This document shows, piece after piece, positions 11,661-21,480 of a stretch of DNA of 64,000 nt (position 1 is the first letter of the stretch; the number at the start of each line of letters is the position of its first letter). The stretch covers positions 53,964,213 through 54,028,212 of the forward strand of contig NC_087068.1 of assembly GCF_963678635.1 (NCBI RefSeq), in the 5' to 3' direction. The notes beneath the pieces were generated by a model, which made no database searches, was not told where the DNA came from, and saw only the letters and a list, made by a program, of their open reading frames with translations. Both the position numbers and the translations under genes were made by a program. This DNA is from Symsagittifera roscoffensis (lineage: Eukaryota; Xenacoelomorpha; Acoela; Convolutidae).

Positions 11661-13068
11661 AAAAATTCTGATGCCCAAGAACAAACATGCTAGTAGTTAA
11701 ATCTTTATCTGGGGGGGGCGTTTCAATGAACATTTTTGGAGGAACATAATAGCTATCAAATTGAATAGTTGGAAACTACGGCACCGCAGAATCATAAGTT
11801 ACAGAGAATTAAAAGCACCCAAGAATAAGGATATGGATGGTGTGTTGTAGAACACTATTGGAGCACAATGTCATTATTGACCTAAGCATTATGTAAGATT
11901 AGCAGATTAAAAACATTAGCAGATTAAAGCTTGCATTGATTGAGTCATGAAAAAGTATAAACCAAGAAATCTAAAAAAAACCAAATTCGTTCTAAGCTTT
12001 ACTTGCTTCGGGAAATAATTTTGTAATTATTAACTTCACTCTACCATTTAAAAAATGACGCCAGCAATTGGTATAGGGGCTTATTTTTACCTGCAATATT
12101 GTTCCTTCTTTGTATTATCATCTCAACCATTGGGTAAATCATTGGTCAATTACTCAAACAACCAAACTATTCAGGGAGGTACTACACAGCACACAAGCAG
12201 GCAATTTTTAAGTGACTGTATCTAAAAAAAATGGACAAAAAACGAACTCAACAACTTCTTATAAAATATTTTGAACTTGGTCTCGACTTGTTACGTTTTC
12301 CAACGTTTCTAAAGATTTTTTAAATTCAGCTAAAAAGGATTAAAAAAATTTATATCTTGAAAATGTTTTTTTTTGAAAACTGATTTTAGAAACCTTACTA
12401 CAACTGTATCATACGATACAGCATGCATAAGAGCGTTGCAATCAAACCCCTAAAAAACTCACTATTTGAGAAAAAAAATCAATTCGACATCGTTGGAAAA
12501 ACCGATTTCAAATTCCTCTAGTACTATTTTACACGTCGTATTTTTTTTGTAAAAGGAGACCACTAAATGGAAAAGCTATTACCAAAGAGCACTCACTAAT
12601 TACCTTCAAATAATATTGATGAGGAAATTCGCAAAAATGTTCTCTCGTAAATTTTTTAGGGGTCGCCTAAAACTCTGGTTCTAGCGGCTTAAAGCTTCCT
12701 TTTGTGCCAAAAGATGCTTTTTCTAAGGAAGCAGTCACCAAAAGTTGCGAAAAGTCTTCACTGAAGTATAAGTTTTTCAGTGAGCGCTCAAAAATGGTAA
12801 CTTCGGTATTTTCTAGCAACAGTTTGCAGGGTGCAGACTTTTTTTGTCAAAATTGTATTCTTTTTTTTCGAAGCGAGCTTGGACGTCCTAAAAAAAGGTC
12901 AATAAAATATCAAAACAAAATGATCCTGTCATCAATGTCTGAAATAATGTCTGCTTGAAAAAATTTGGGCCGCACTCGACTAATTTACAAAAGGTGACGT
13001 CTCAAATGGTGTAATGTCATTTACAGTTCAATCTTTATTTAGAATTTTCTGGGGTCTTGCTAAAAGCT
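11661..13068 (+). other. No gene recognised
   Basis: AT-rich unique-looking sequence with homopolymer runs, including eight G at about 11711. No frame with domain or splice support was found. Upstream exons of the gene ending at 26612 may lie here, but I could not identify them. Confidence 0.4.
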
Positions 13069-13193
13069 TGTTCAATTTATAGCGTGAATTAAATCAGAGC
13101 GTGAAACAAATCAGAATTATAGCGTGAAATAAATCAGAGCCCGAATGAAATAAATCAGATGTTCAATTTATAGCGTTAAATAAATCAGAGCTT
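13069..13193 (+). repeat. Short tandem repeat, unit about 23 bp
   Basis: Copies of TATAGCGTGAAATAAATCAG plus AGC recur four to five times with deletions. Two copies are preceded by TTCAATT, which marks a second-order duplication. Confidence 0.8.
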
Positions 13194-13258
13194 CTTAAAA
13201 TTTTTTTGCACACTCTTATGAAATTCTTACGTAATGTTACGTCACCTTATGAAAGCCA

Positions 13259-13414
13259 ACTGAAGCTAATTGGGAGGAGGAGCTAGCTGTCAATCAAGAA
13301 GACAGTGAAGTTGTTCAACTAGTGAAGAGGGAGATCTTGTTCATTGTTAATTTACTCTCCGACACTGAACGGACTGTTAAGAAGTACTCGGAGTTAGTCG
13401 GACATATTGAAAAG
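13259..13414 (+). CDS. Putative internal exon of an unidentified coiled-coil-like host gene
   Basis: An open frame reads EANWEEELAVNQEDSEVVQL, then VKREILFIVNLLSDTERTVK and KYSELVGHIEK, and stops being sensible at a donor-like AAG|GTACGA at 13414/13415. The composition is that of a helical, coiled-coil-like protein, and GC is higher than in the surroundings. The 5' boundary is uncertain: AG dinucleotides end at 13254 or 13263 and a TGA lies in frame just upstream. The exon ends in phase 0, matching the exon at 26310, where the joined reading HIEK then GDIAALEKRLGRF is plausible. I recognise no family. Linkage across 12.9 kb is inference. Confidence 0.5.
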
Positions 13415-13629
13415 GTACGAAGTCAAAAAGTCTCAAATCTTGTCAAATGTCAAAAAAGAAGATTTTTTTTGCAGAAATTTTAATTTTTTTTTTTTTTGTG
13501 AAATTGACGACTTTAATCAACTTTGGAGAGTAAAACTTACCGCCAAAACATTTATTTGTGCACAAACGTTGAGTAATCATCAGTAACTGTCTAGAAAAAA
13601 AATATGTGCAACCAGTATTGAGTTTGGCA

Positions 13630-14051
13630 ATCTACAGATGGCAATCTACAGAGTGTTTCAGATAAACTGTTGTTTTTGAAAACGTTATAACTTTTTTTGA
13701 GCAAAGATAAATTGGCAATCGTTCTGCAAAAGAGACACCGATGATAGAAATTTTAAAACTTGCTGAAATGATTTCTAAAATTATCCGCCATTTTAAAAAT
13801 ATCTAGAAATATCCGCCATTTTGCGCCACACAGACTAGTAATCTTTTTTTCAAGTGTTTCGACGAATCTTCACGAATCTGGGCCGTAAGCGCACTGCTAG
13901 CATCTTCGACTGTTTGAATGAGTTTCGTGATATTCGGGATATCACGATGTACAATTTTCCCAAAGTAACCCCACAGCCAAAAAATCGAGGGCATTAAGGT
14001 CCAGGCTCTTGGGTGGCCAGGGTGTAGGGCTTCGCCCACTTATAGTACTGT
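13630..14051 (-). mobile_element. Tc1/mariner-superfamily transposase C-terminal remnant with terminal repeat
   Basis: On the minus strand, WPPKSLDLNALDF at about 14025-13985 matches the motif near the last catalytic residue of mariner-type DDE transposases (usual form WPPxSPDLNxxD). It is followed, after a one-base shift, by FWLWGYFGKIVHRDI and a tail ending VCVAQNGGYF, the usual close of this group. Downstream on the same strand, at about 13637-13660, lies a sequence of the type CAGAGTGTTTCAGATAAACT, which resembles the terminal repeat of these elements. The N-terminal two thirds are missing, so this is a dead end-fragment. Confidence 0.7.
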
Positions 14052-15140
14052 CGGTAAATTTGGTCCTAAAGCAACCTAGATCAAATCCCGGAGTTGAGTT
14101 GGATTTGATACATTGCTAATAAACAAAAAATGAAATTTTTCTCTTCCAATGAGAAAACCACTTCGTTGTCTTCAATTACATTTGAACAAATATTTGAATG
14201 TCAAATTTCCATCAGTTTTGCTCTTTCTCTCCAAGTTTGAAGTCAAACGGATCACTGGTTATGAAAAGACAAGCTAAAAATTAACAGCGTAATTGAAACA
14301 TCTTGCAGATAGCGGAAAACACTTAATCTCTTGTAATATAATTACCATAGAGCAAATGAAGGAGAGCAGTGGTAAAATGCTTCCGTCTCCTTTTCTCATG
14401 TGAAAAATCTGTAATGAGCTGAACGGCTAAATGTCAGTCATTTACCTGGTAATTAAACCGTCTTAAAAAATTTAACAAAGTGAAGGTCAGCGAGGCCTCA
14501 AATGTTCCATTATTTATCAACTTTGCTATATCTGTTTCTAAAACTCGTGAATGTTTGTGAGTAATGTTTTGGCCTATCGATTTCCAGACACGAGTTGCGG
14601 CATTTTAATTTACATTTCAATAAATCAAGTATTTTTGAGACAAATCGAAAGGTTTTGAAAAATTAACTTTACAGAAAACCATACGAAAATCAAAACAAAA
14701 GTTTTGCTCATAATTGTTGCAGTTGGTAATGAAGTGAATTACAACTCTAGTCTGAAAAAATTGAAGTAATAATGAAAAAAGTTATTAACTTTTAGTTTCC
14801 AAAAAGAATTATAACTTTGAGATATCCCACTAAGAACGTTAGCTATTAATCCAGTCTTCCTCAAATTAGGTTTGTTTTATCAAATAAGTGTTTTGTAAGT
14901 TTTTTAAAATTCTTCCGAGTATTTTTACTAACTAACTGTTTTCTTCACAAAGAAATCGTACAAAGTTTTTGCAAGAAAATGAACACAACTAAAACGCTGA
15001 TTGAGGTCAATAACTTTTTTTATTTGCCTTTCGGCTTTTTCTAGGGAGCTTCTAGACAGTTGAAGATTAATGAACCGGTGCAAAAGCATCAATACGATTA
15101 TTCACTTTAAATTCATTCACTTTTTCCTAGCGCTAACAAG
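14052..15140 (+). other. No gene recognised
   Basis: AT-rich sequence inside the proposed large intron. No open frame with recognisable motifs and no repeats beyond homopolymers were seen. Confidence 0.4.
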
Positions 15141-15141
15141 G

Positions 15142-15316
15142 GATGACAAAACGATAGAATTTGATATCTTTATTCGTATGATTTCCTGTTGCAAGTCTTG
15201 AGACTGATTTAGAGGTCAGAGCAAAGCAGACAGAATTAGTCAATGATTGACAGGCAGCAATCTGCTAACAATTTGCTGCAAAGTTAAGTCAAATTAAAAC
15301 GATTGACATCCAATAT
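15142..15316 (-). repeat. LTR remnant of element E
   Basis: The reverse complement starts TTGGATGTCAATCGTTTTAA and contains GCCTGTCAATCATTGACTAA and GACCTCTAAATCAGTCTCAA, aligning with LTRs at 18427, 24328 and 24573. A purine-rich GGGAGGAGATTGTCATAT lies directly upstream on the minus strand, in the place of a polypurine tract. The downstream boundary near 15142 is approximate. Confidence 0.7.
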
Positions 15317-15738
15317 GACAATCTCCTCCCATTTCCTTATAGATATAAAATTGAATACAAACTAACCAAACTTATTATAATGGCAGTAGCAACATTTTGA
15401 TAATGGTTTTGAGTTTGAGGCTAATTGCCATCTCTCTTCCTTGGATATGAGTTTCAAATTTTAGTTTTCAACTCCCCTTGAGTTTTTTTTTCTATTTGCT
15501 CCTTGTGGACTTTTTTTGTGATCGTTTCGATCATGATCCCCTTTGCTTATCGACTGGGTTTTGGCGTATTGTACTTCGTCGGTTCTCCGAGCTCTCACTT
15601 TACGTCTCCAATTCTTCCTCTTCCTGGCTGCTGTTCGAGAGATACTCTCTCGATACTTGTGCTGGTCTGTTAGGCAGGACGCTTCATGCTGTCTTAGGTT
15701 TTGTCTTAAGCCCTTTTTTAAGTATCTGTGCTCGTCCC

Positions 15739-15936
15739 TTAGCTGGATGCTCGGGCCACTACTCTTGTCGTTACCGCCATTGATAATTGAAGTGGATCTG
15801 ATTCCGAATATCGCGTGTCATCGCTATCCGTTTCGTCTGCTGGTTCAGTTAGTTCAATGGATTTTGGTAGTAGCTCGGTTTCCGGCCGTTTTGACTTTGG
15901 GCTCCTCTTTGTGACCCTTTTCGGGCTCGCTAGCAT
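15739..15936 (-). pseudogene. Element E: charged tail after integrase
   Basis: The frame reads MLASPKRVTKRSPKSKRPET and later DETDSDDTRYSESDPLQLS. It matches, block by block, the tail of element B (MLASAKRGVTRSLKSRRPKT and DSESEDYQPLDSIP). No catalytic motif is present. It marks the 3' end of pol in this reduced copy. Confidence 0.65.
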
Positions 15937-16399
15937 TTCGAGCAGAGTCGGGGATTTCTCTTTTCGGGCAAAGCTAGAAATTTTGGTTTCGTAGCCCCGG
16001 CACTTTTCCTAAGCACAGACCCGTTATTTAACTATATGGTATGGTTTGATTCAGAGATATTTTTGGATCAAGTAAAGTATTCGGTTTTTTGCGATTTGCT
16101 TGTTGTCCTCTGAAAGATATTCACTGCCTCTTCATCCTTTTGGATTGTTGCCCAAGTAAGCATCTATCCCCTTGGTCTGGGTCGAATTGTTGCTCGCTGG
16201 TAAAATTAATCGGCCAGTTCCCCAGAGCTGTGGCTTATGTCAGATCGAACCGTTCCTCCCATTGGAAAGCTACTGGTTTGGGAGATTCTCAATATTAGGT
16301 TCGTTTTTGTGTAAAAGAAAACATTTTCATTCTGGAACGTTTTCTCAGTCTAAGTTTTCCGTCTTGTTTTTTAAGTTAATTTATTGAAAACAGTATTAG

Positions 16400-16810
16400 C
16401 TTCCTTTTCATGATGCGCTTCAAACGTGGTTAGTTTTTTGGTCGCATTTGTCGAAAGCCTCAGCGTACGTTTTCTTCAAAGTTACAGAACCTTTTGAACT
16501 TTTAAGATGTCAAACGTGACTCCATGTGTATTTGCAGAGCTTTTTCATGTTGAGATACATACTTTTTAAACAAAAATAACACCTTATCGGACGTCTTTAT
16601 TGAATTGATAATGACAGAGGGACACCGCGAGAGCAGGTTCGTTGCAAATACCATGTTTTTTTCTGTTCTTCAACATATTTAATAGGTTCCTAAAAATCCA
16701 GTTGTAAACATCGTTTGGGTGTTTTGGTCCAGGGACTTTTCCAATCTATCCCTTGAGTAGTAATGATTTTAAATTCTTACCGAATTCGTGCACTGCGCAC
16801 TGTTCACAGC
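16400..16810 (-). pseudogene. pol: Element E: integrase zinc-finger end and neighbouring fragments
   Basis: At about 16800-16765 the minus strand encodes pieces such as QCTNSVR and VHEFGKNLK, which resemble the end of the HHCC finger and the following linker (CTKFGKNLK in element C). A stretch near 16425-16480 matches element D at about 61920 at the DNA level. Frames are scrambled and no catalytic core is visible, so this is a weak call by position and short similarity. Confidence 0.4.
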
Positions 16811-17262
16811 AGGTTGCTTTGCCGCAAAGCTGCTGGTTTATTTACAACTTCCAGACATTCCGAGCTGCCTTAAACATATTTCGCTTCCAATTGTGGTAAT
16901 AATTAAATTTTGCTTCCACCGTCACTTGCATGGGTAGGGGTAACATTAGCCACCCATCTAGCCACACCCCAGTCGTCCCTTAAAAACAGATCGTTTGCAC
17001 TTTGTGCCCACTTTTTGTAGTGATTTTATAAGACGTTGGTTAAAAGTTTTGTCGTTCTCTTTATCTTCTGCTGGAGAGTTACCGTAACCCTGCAGTTTTT
17101 TTTCTCGCACTAATATTAGGTTTTTGAAAAATTCATCCTGTACTTCATGTTTTTTAGTTTTCCCGGTTCAAGTAAAAAGTTTATGTTATAGTTTTTTGAA
17201 ATTTTGTTGCCACTGGTCATCTTTTTTTCCTCATCCGAGATTTGGTTGTCGTTTTCGTCTAA

Positions 17263-17691
17263 CTATGTCTCTTGGATGTTCATGATTGCTCCGCCTGGAT
17301 TTGTCTGCATGATCTGAAGACCCATCAGGTCGCACCCCACAATCGATGGCATGCAACCTCCGGTGATCATAATCTCGGCTTTGGTTATACATTCACTCCA
17401 TGCTGACTTTACGTTCAATTTCCCTAAAAGTTGTTTGTTGCTGCAGTTGCTGAATTCGTCCTGAAAATCCTTCCTGACACAATTTACAATGAAAATCGAT
17501 ATTGGTGATCCGCTTTCGATCCAGAAATTCATCAAGTGTTTGTTTATAGCGAGTTTCAATTTGTACCCGGCGACTTTCAAATGCGTTTCCTCTTTCCGTC
17601 GTTTACTAAAAAATTGTCCGAGATCTCTCAGGAACAGAGCTGTTTTTTTTCTTTCAACAAAACCAATCAAATTCGTATATTGCAAACTCAC
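17263..17691 (-). pseudogene. pol: Element E: retropepsin-like protease fragment
   Basis: The open frame of 142 codons contains FWIESGSPISIF, in the place of the DS/TG active-site motif of retropepsins. The catalytic Asp is Glu here. Toward the end, IVGCDLMGLQI corresponds to the closing LGRDL motif with Arg changed to Cys. The length suits the zinc-knuckle-to-RT interval. With the active-site change the enzyme would not be expected to work, so this is a decayed copy. Confidence 0.65.
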
Positions 17692-17697
17692 TTTGTC

Positions 17698-17955
17698 CTA
17701 GGGGTTGTCTTCCCCTTCGAGCGGTTCATCCCATTGGGTTAAACCAACCGATCGTCCTCCCCGGCACTCTTTCTCGTAGTTATCGACCTTCTTGCAAACG
17801 TTGAACGTAACCGACCGCGCAGAGCATTGCTTCAAGTGTTCGGGAGTGAAAAAGGGCTGATCGCAATTGTGGCATTTCCCGTTTGACGGTCGAGATCCTC
17901 CACATTTTTGAAAATTCGCATGTCCCCGTCCTCTTGGTCCTCCAATGTTGCTCAC
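17698..17955 (-). pseudogene. gag: Element E: gag nucleocapsid (zinc knuckles)
   Basis: The frame contains CHNCDQPFFTPEHLKQC followed by VCKKVDNYEKEC, two Cys/His clusters in the position of nucleocapsid zinc knuckles. The first is unusually spaced, C-x2-C-x9-H-x3-C. Element B has the same pair (CYNCDQPNFTPEH and CYFCKKVGFFERRTC). Nucleocapsid binds the element's RNA. It lies just upstream of the protease piece, with six bases between the two open frames. Confidence 0.65.
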
Positions 17956-18135
17956 TGGTTCACCTCAATTTGTAGCGCTCTTTCCAGGGCTGCATGTTTG
18001 CTTTTGAATGGTTAGCTTGTGTTTACTTTTTAAGTTTTTGCTTACTTGTTGCCCTTTTTATGTGACATGATTTTTAGCGCCTCTCATGGGGTGTTTTTCT
18101 CCCTGCATAGTTCATTCTGGGCGTCTCGGTTCCGT

Positions 18136-18423
18136 TTATTGAAGATGCAAATGTTTTGGACTACTTAAAGTTCTTGTCCCCCTTGGTTGCAGCTGGCCAC
18201 CATTATGCTTAGCTCGGTGTAAAAGTATTCCAGGCTTTCTCTTCCTTTTACTTTTTGACAACATCTGATACGCTTCATATGTCTCATTCTTTCCTTTTTT
18301 GAAAATTGTTTCACATGTGTCTAGAAACCGCGGATATCGATTAGTTTCTATGTCTAGGTGCGAGTGTGGTTGCTGAATATGTAGCGCGCCTCTACTTTCG
18401 TGTCCTATATTGAGGGGCTGCAT
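18136..18423 (-). pseudogene. gag: Element E: gag capsid fragment
   Basis: The frame contains GHESRGALHIQQPH, HLDIETNRYPRFLDTC and IFKKGKNETYEAYQMLSKSK, matching element B gag (HEEQWALHNQQPH, DVETIRYPQFLELC, IFKKERNDTYEIYQMMSRK). The N-terminal part of gag is cut off at 18423, where the plus-strand LTR of element B begins. The rest of gag runs on to the zinc knuckles at 17955 with frame breaks. Confidence 0.7.
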
Positions 18424-18426
18424 ATT

Positions 18427-18630
18427 TGGATGTCAATCATTTCAGTTGATAGCTATCATTATGTATATTCTTGAAAGTTGCTCTTATCACTACTAAGTGT
18501 GAGCTGGTACCTGCCTGTAAATCAATCTAGGTCTCCCTAGTTGTTGACCCTTACTTCAGTGTCTGAATCATATGTGCTGGAATCAAGTTGAATAACCATT
18601 AACGAACGTATCGTTTTAAAACCCTTGATA
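18427..18630 (+). repeat. 5' LTR of element B
   Basis: It starts TTGGATGTCAATCATTTCAG and ends just before TGGCGCAGCTTG. It aligns with 24328-24520. The left boundary is supported by all LTRs of the family starting T(T)TGGRTGTCAAT. The expected CA end is not clear. A purine-rich GAGGGGCTGCATAT sits immediately upstream, which is the family's PPT and would normally precede a 3' LTR. Confidence 0.65.
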
Positions 18631-18648
18631 TGGCGCAGCTTGTGGATG
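18631..18648 (+). other. Primer-binding-site-like sequence of element B
   Basis: TGGCGCAGCTTGTGGATG directly follows the LTR. A TGGCGC start would pair with a tRNA ending GCGCCA. Element C has TGGCGCTGCCAGCAG in the same place. Which tRNA is used cannot be decided from this window. Confidence 0.5.
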
Positions 18649-19560
18649 TACGGTGAAAAACCATTTTGGAATTGTTGCATTCTGGCTCCGAATCAGGCGG
18701 AGCCAAAACTACTCTGGCAACATTGGAAGCAAAGGTTTCTTTGGGCGATGATGGCGAAACATGAATTACTTTCGTCTGATTACTACTTTTCGGCCACCTT
18801 AACAGAAACACAAATCACTGCACTGGGAGATGTTGGAGGTAAACCAATGAAAGAGGAAGAAAGGACACTCATCTCTACTTTGTACTTATGTCCTGGACAC
18901 GAGGAACAGTGGGCACTGCATAATCAACAACCACACTTGGATGTGGAAACAATCCGATACCCGCAATTTTTAGAACTTTGTGTAGCTATTTTCAAGAAAG
19001 AGCGTAATGATACATACGAAATATATCAAATGATGTCCAGGAAATAAAAGGAAGGTAATAGTCTGGAGTATTTCTACGCGGAATTCAGTGGAAAAACAGG
19101 ACTAAGTTTTTTTTAATTTGCGGAACAAGGAAACTCAGAACGACTTGTGCCTAGAAACAATAACTCCGGAGGAAACACTGTAAATCGCAATGTCGCATGA
19201 ACGCGGCGACAAGTACGCCAAAACGTACAAAGGAAGTGAGCCAGCTTTCACGGGAAACGCATACATGGGTTCCCGAGAGTTCGTTCTCTGCAAATCAAAG
19301 CGGAGCCTATCAGTAGCATTTGTGGACCAAGGGGACGAGGAATGCAAAGGGGACTTGGAACATACCAGAACCGGGGGGAGTCCGAATGCCAGATCGGAAA
19401 TGCTATAACTGCGACCAGCCGAATTTCACTCCTGAACACCCTCAACGACGCCCAGAAAGATCATTCACATGCTATTTCTGCAAGAAAGTTGGTTTTTTTG
19501 AGAGGAGGACATGTAGGGGAAAAAGATTGTCACGTGGGGACAATCGGTAGGAATTATCCT
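18646..19560 (+). pseudogene. gag: Element B: gag (capsid and zinc knuckles)
   Basis: The N-terminal part has the spaced Trp pattern of Ty3/gypsy gag (PKLLWQHWKQRFLWAM), then DVETIRYPQFLELC and IFKKERNDTYEIYQ. TAA at 19045-19047 stops the frame in mid-capsid. The zinc knuckles CYNCDQPNFTPEH and CYFCKKVGFFERRTC are in another frame at about 19400-19510. Gag would form the particle and bind RNA, but this copy cannot. ATG 18646 is the first in the gag frame; the true start may be at the LTR/PBS junction. Confidence 0.7.
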
Positions 19561-21047
19561 AGGGGATGAGATGGTTGAAGGAGAAGATACCTTCTCGGAT
19601 GATGTCAGTTCACAACATGCTAATTCCGTAGGATTTGTGAAAAGGGAGCATCGCTGGTCATCGGAGAGCTCCAATGATTATATGGTCATGGAGATACGGC
19701 GTAAGAGGGAGACACTATTGAAGGTTGTCAGAAGAACTGGAATTGACCTGAAACAGAACAACACTGAAGACGACGAGTTTCGAGACTACACTAACACTCG
19801 CATTAATTTCCTGGGAAAAATGGGTTTGTGAATTGGCACGAAATTGATGGAGGACACGAGCAGAAGTCAGTATCATCGGAGGAAGCAGACCTTCAACCGT
19901 GGGACGCGACCTCATGGGCAAGCTGGGCCTACAACTCATGCAAGCAGATCCAAGTTATGAGTATCAATGGAGTTGAAAACGCCGGCGGGAGTGAGCAAAC
20001 CGGAGAACCAGAGGACCAGGACATGGACCCTTGGCAACAGTATTTTAGTAAGTTCTTCCCAAAACTTTTTACTAGAACCGGAAAAATTAGGAATTATAAT
20101 GTCCAGGCTGAATTTTTTCAAAAATATTGTAACTTTTCAAGTGCCAATATTGAACAATTTCAAGATCAAAGAGTGCCAGTAACACTCCAAGACAAAGTGG
20201 ATAAGGAGATCGACAAACTACTCATATAGAAAAACTGCAGGATTGTTCGGATCAATTTTTTGTTTCGTCAATCGTAATTACCGTAATAAATGACGGCTCC
20301 ATGAAATTAGCGTTTCAATCGCGAGAGCTTAATGAACAGGTGCAAAAAAAAAACAAATATCAGATGCCAACATAGAAGAACTTGTAGATACGACAGGACA
20401 AATTACTTCCGAGAAAAAACAAGAGGACGTGTATTTTACCACGGTGGACTTAACAACTCCCACTCAGTGACGAAAAAGCGTGCATTGTAATTTCTCACTG
20501 GTTTGCGGGCGGTCAACTAGTACGTACCGGTTCCGAACGGGATTTTACGCCTTAACCTCAATGCCGGCCGAAACCCAACGGGTTTTGGACTCAATTTTGA
20601 AAGAATTTCCTCAAGCAAACGCTTTTATTATCTTGGTTACAACCAAGGGAACCGAAGTAGAACACATATCCTTGGTCGAGAAGATTCTTCGGAAATTAAA
20701 CTGGGAAAAAATACCATAGAAACTCCCCAAATGTGAGTTCGCAAAGCGAGAATGCGAGTGGCTTGGACACCGCATAACGGAATCGGGAGTAACACCTCTG
20801 AAACGGAAAACGGCTCGATTCACAGCTTTCATAATTACTTACTAGCAACAGCGAGAATGCGAGTAGCTCGGACACCGCGTAACGGAATCGGGAGTAACAC
20901 CTCTGAAACCGAAAACGGCTCAATTCACAGCCTTCATAAACACTTACCAGCAATAGAAAAATGGGCAGCGCCACTAAGACCGCTTCATAGCCAGAAAACG
21001 ACTATAAAGAGACTAAAGAGTGTGAAAATGCGTTTGAAAATATCAGA
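19561..21047 (+). pseudogene. pol: Element B: protease remnant and RT
   Basis: VGRDLMGKLGLQLMQ near 19898-19940 is the protease closing motif, but no D-S/T-G motif is visible upstream. RT starts with VPVTLQDKVDKEIDKLL at about 20175. The first catalytic Asp survives in FTTVDL near 20435, but the YAxSQ motif after it is damaged. The YxDD box is gone: the frame reads AFIILVTTKG at 20621-20650, exactly as if the two Asp codons had been removed between 20629 and 20630. A 105-bp segment of the thumb is duplicated in tandem (20746-20955). Several stops and shifts occur. Confidence 0.75.
20746..20955 (+). repeat. 105-bp tandem duplication within RT of element B
   Basis: GCGAGAATGCGAGT starts at 20746 and again at 20851. 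The following text (GGAATCGGGAGTAACACCTC, GAAAACGGCTC, TTCACAGC) repeats with few mismatches to about 20955. The period of 105 is a multiple of three, so the frame is kept. Confidence 0.9.
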
Positions 21048-21480
21048 TTGGGAGTAGCAAACATCGTCGCATTAAAAAAGTTTTGTATTCATAAAGATAT
21101 CAAAATTGTCTGTGACGCAAGTCTTAATGGTCTAGGAGCGGTACTCGAACAATTAGGAACAGAAGGGTGGCGCCCAATCTCATTCGCATCACAATTCTTA
21201 AGTGTAGCAGAAAAGAAATACTCCACTAACGAGCTGGAAAAAATGGCAGTTGTGTGGTGGGCCGAATATTTCAAAAAGTATATCTTAGGAAGGCCATTTA
21301 CTGTAGTCACGGATCATAAAGCTTTACTTTCAATACTCAACGGGAAAAATAATAAGAAGAAAACCTTTTTTCGAGACTAACACGATGGCTAGACGGACTA
21401 ATTCCGTTCGATTTTGTCAAAGAACATAAACCAGGGGCAAAAATCGGATTTCCGGATTACTTGTCATGACACCCAAGCAA
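21048..21480 (+). pseudogene. pol: Element B: RNase H
   Basis: The domain shows IVCDASLNGLGAVLEQ, STNELEKMAVVW and TDHKALLSIL, so the acidic residues expected for RNase H are present. The frame ends at TAA 21378-21380 after KKKTFFRD, and the following LTRW and DYLS-stop-HPS blocks lie in neighbouring frames. In DYLS-stop-HPS the TGA stands where element A has Arg. RNase H would remove the RNA strand during reverse transcription. Confidence 0.75.

Larger units (their letters stand above)
15141..18423 (-). mobile_element. Ty3/gypsy element E, minus strand, internally reduced
   Basis: Read on the minus strand the order is gag (18423-18136), zinc knuckles (17955-17698), protease (17691-17263), integrase zinc-finger end and linker pieces (about 16800-16400), charged tail (15936-15739) and a 3' LTR (15316-15142). 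Most of RT and RNase H is missing. Proteins and LTR match element B, so E and B are one family lying head to head, with E's truncated gag abutting the B LTR at 18424. All frames are broken. Confidence 0.8.
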
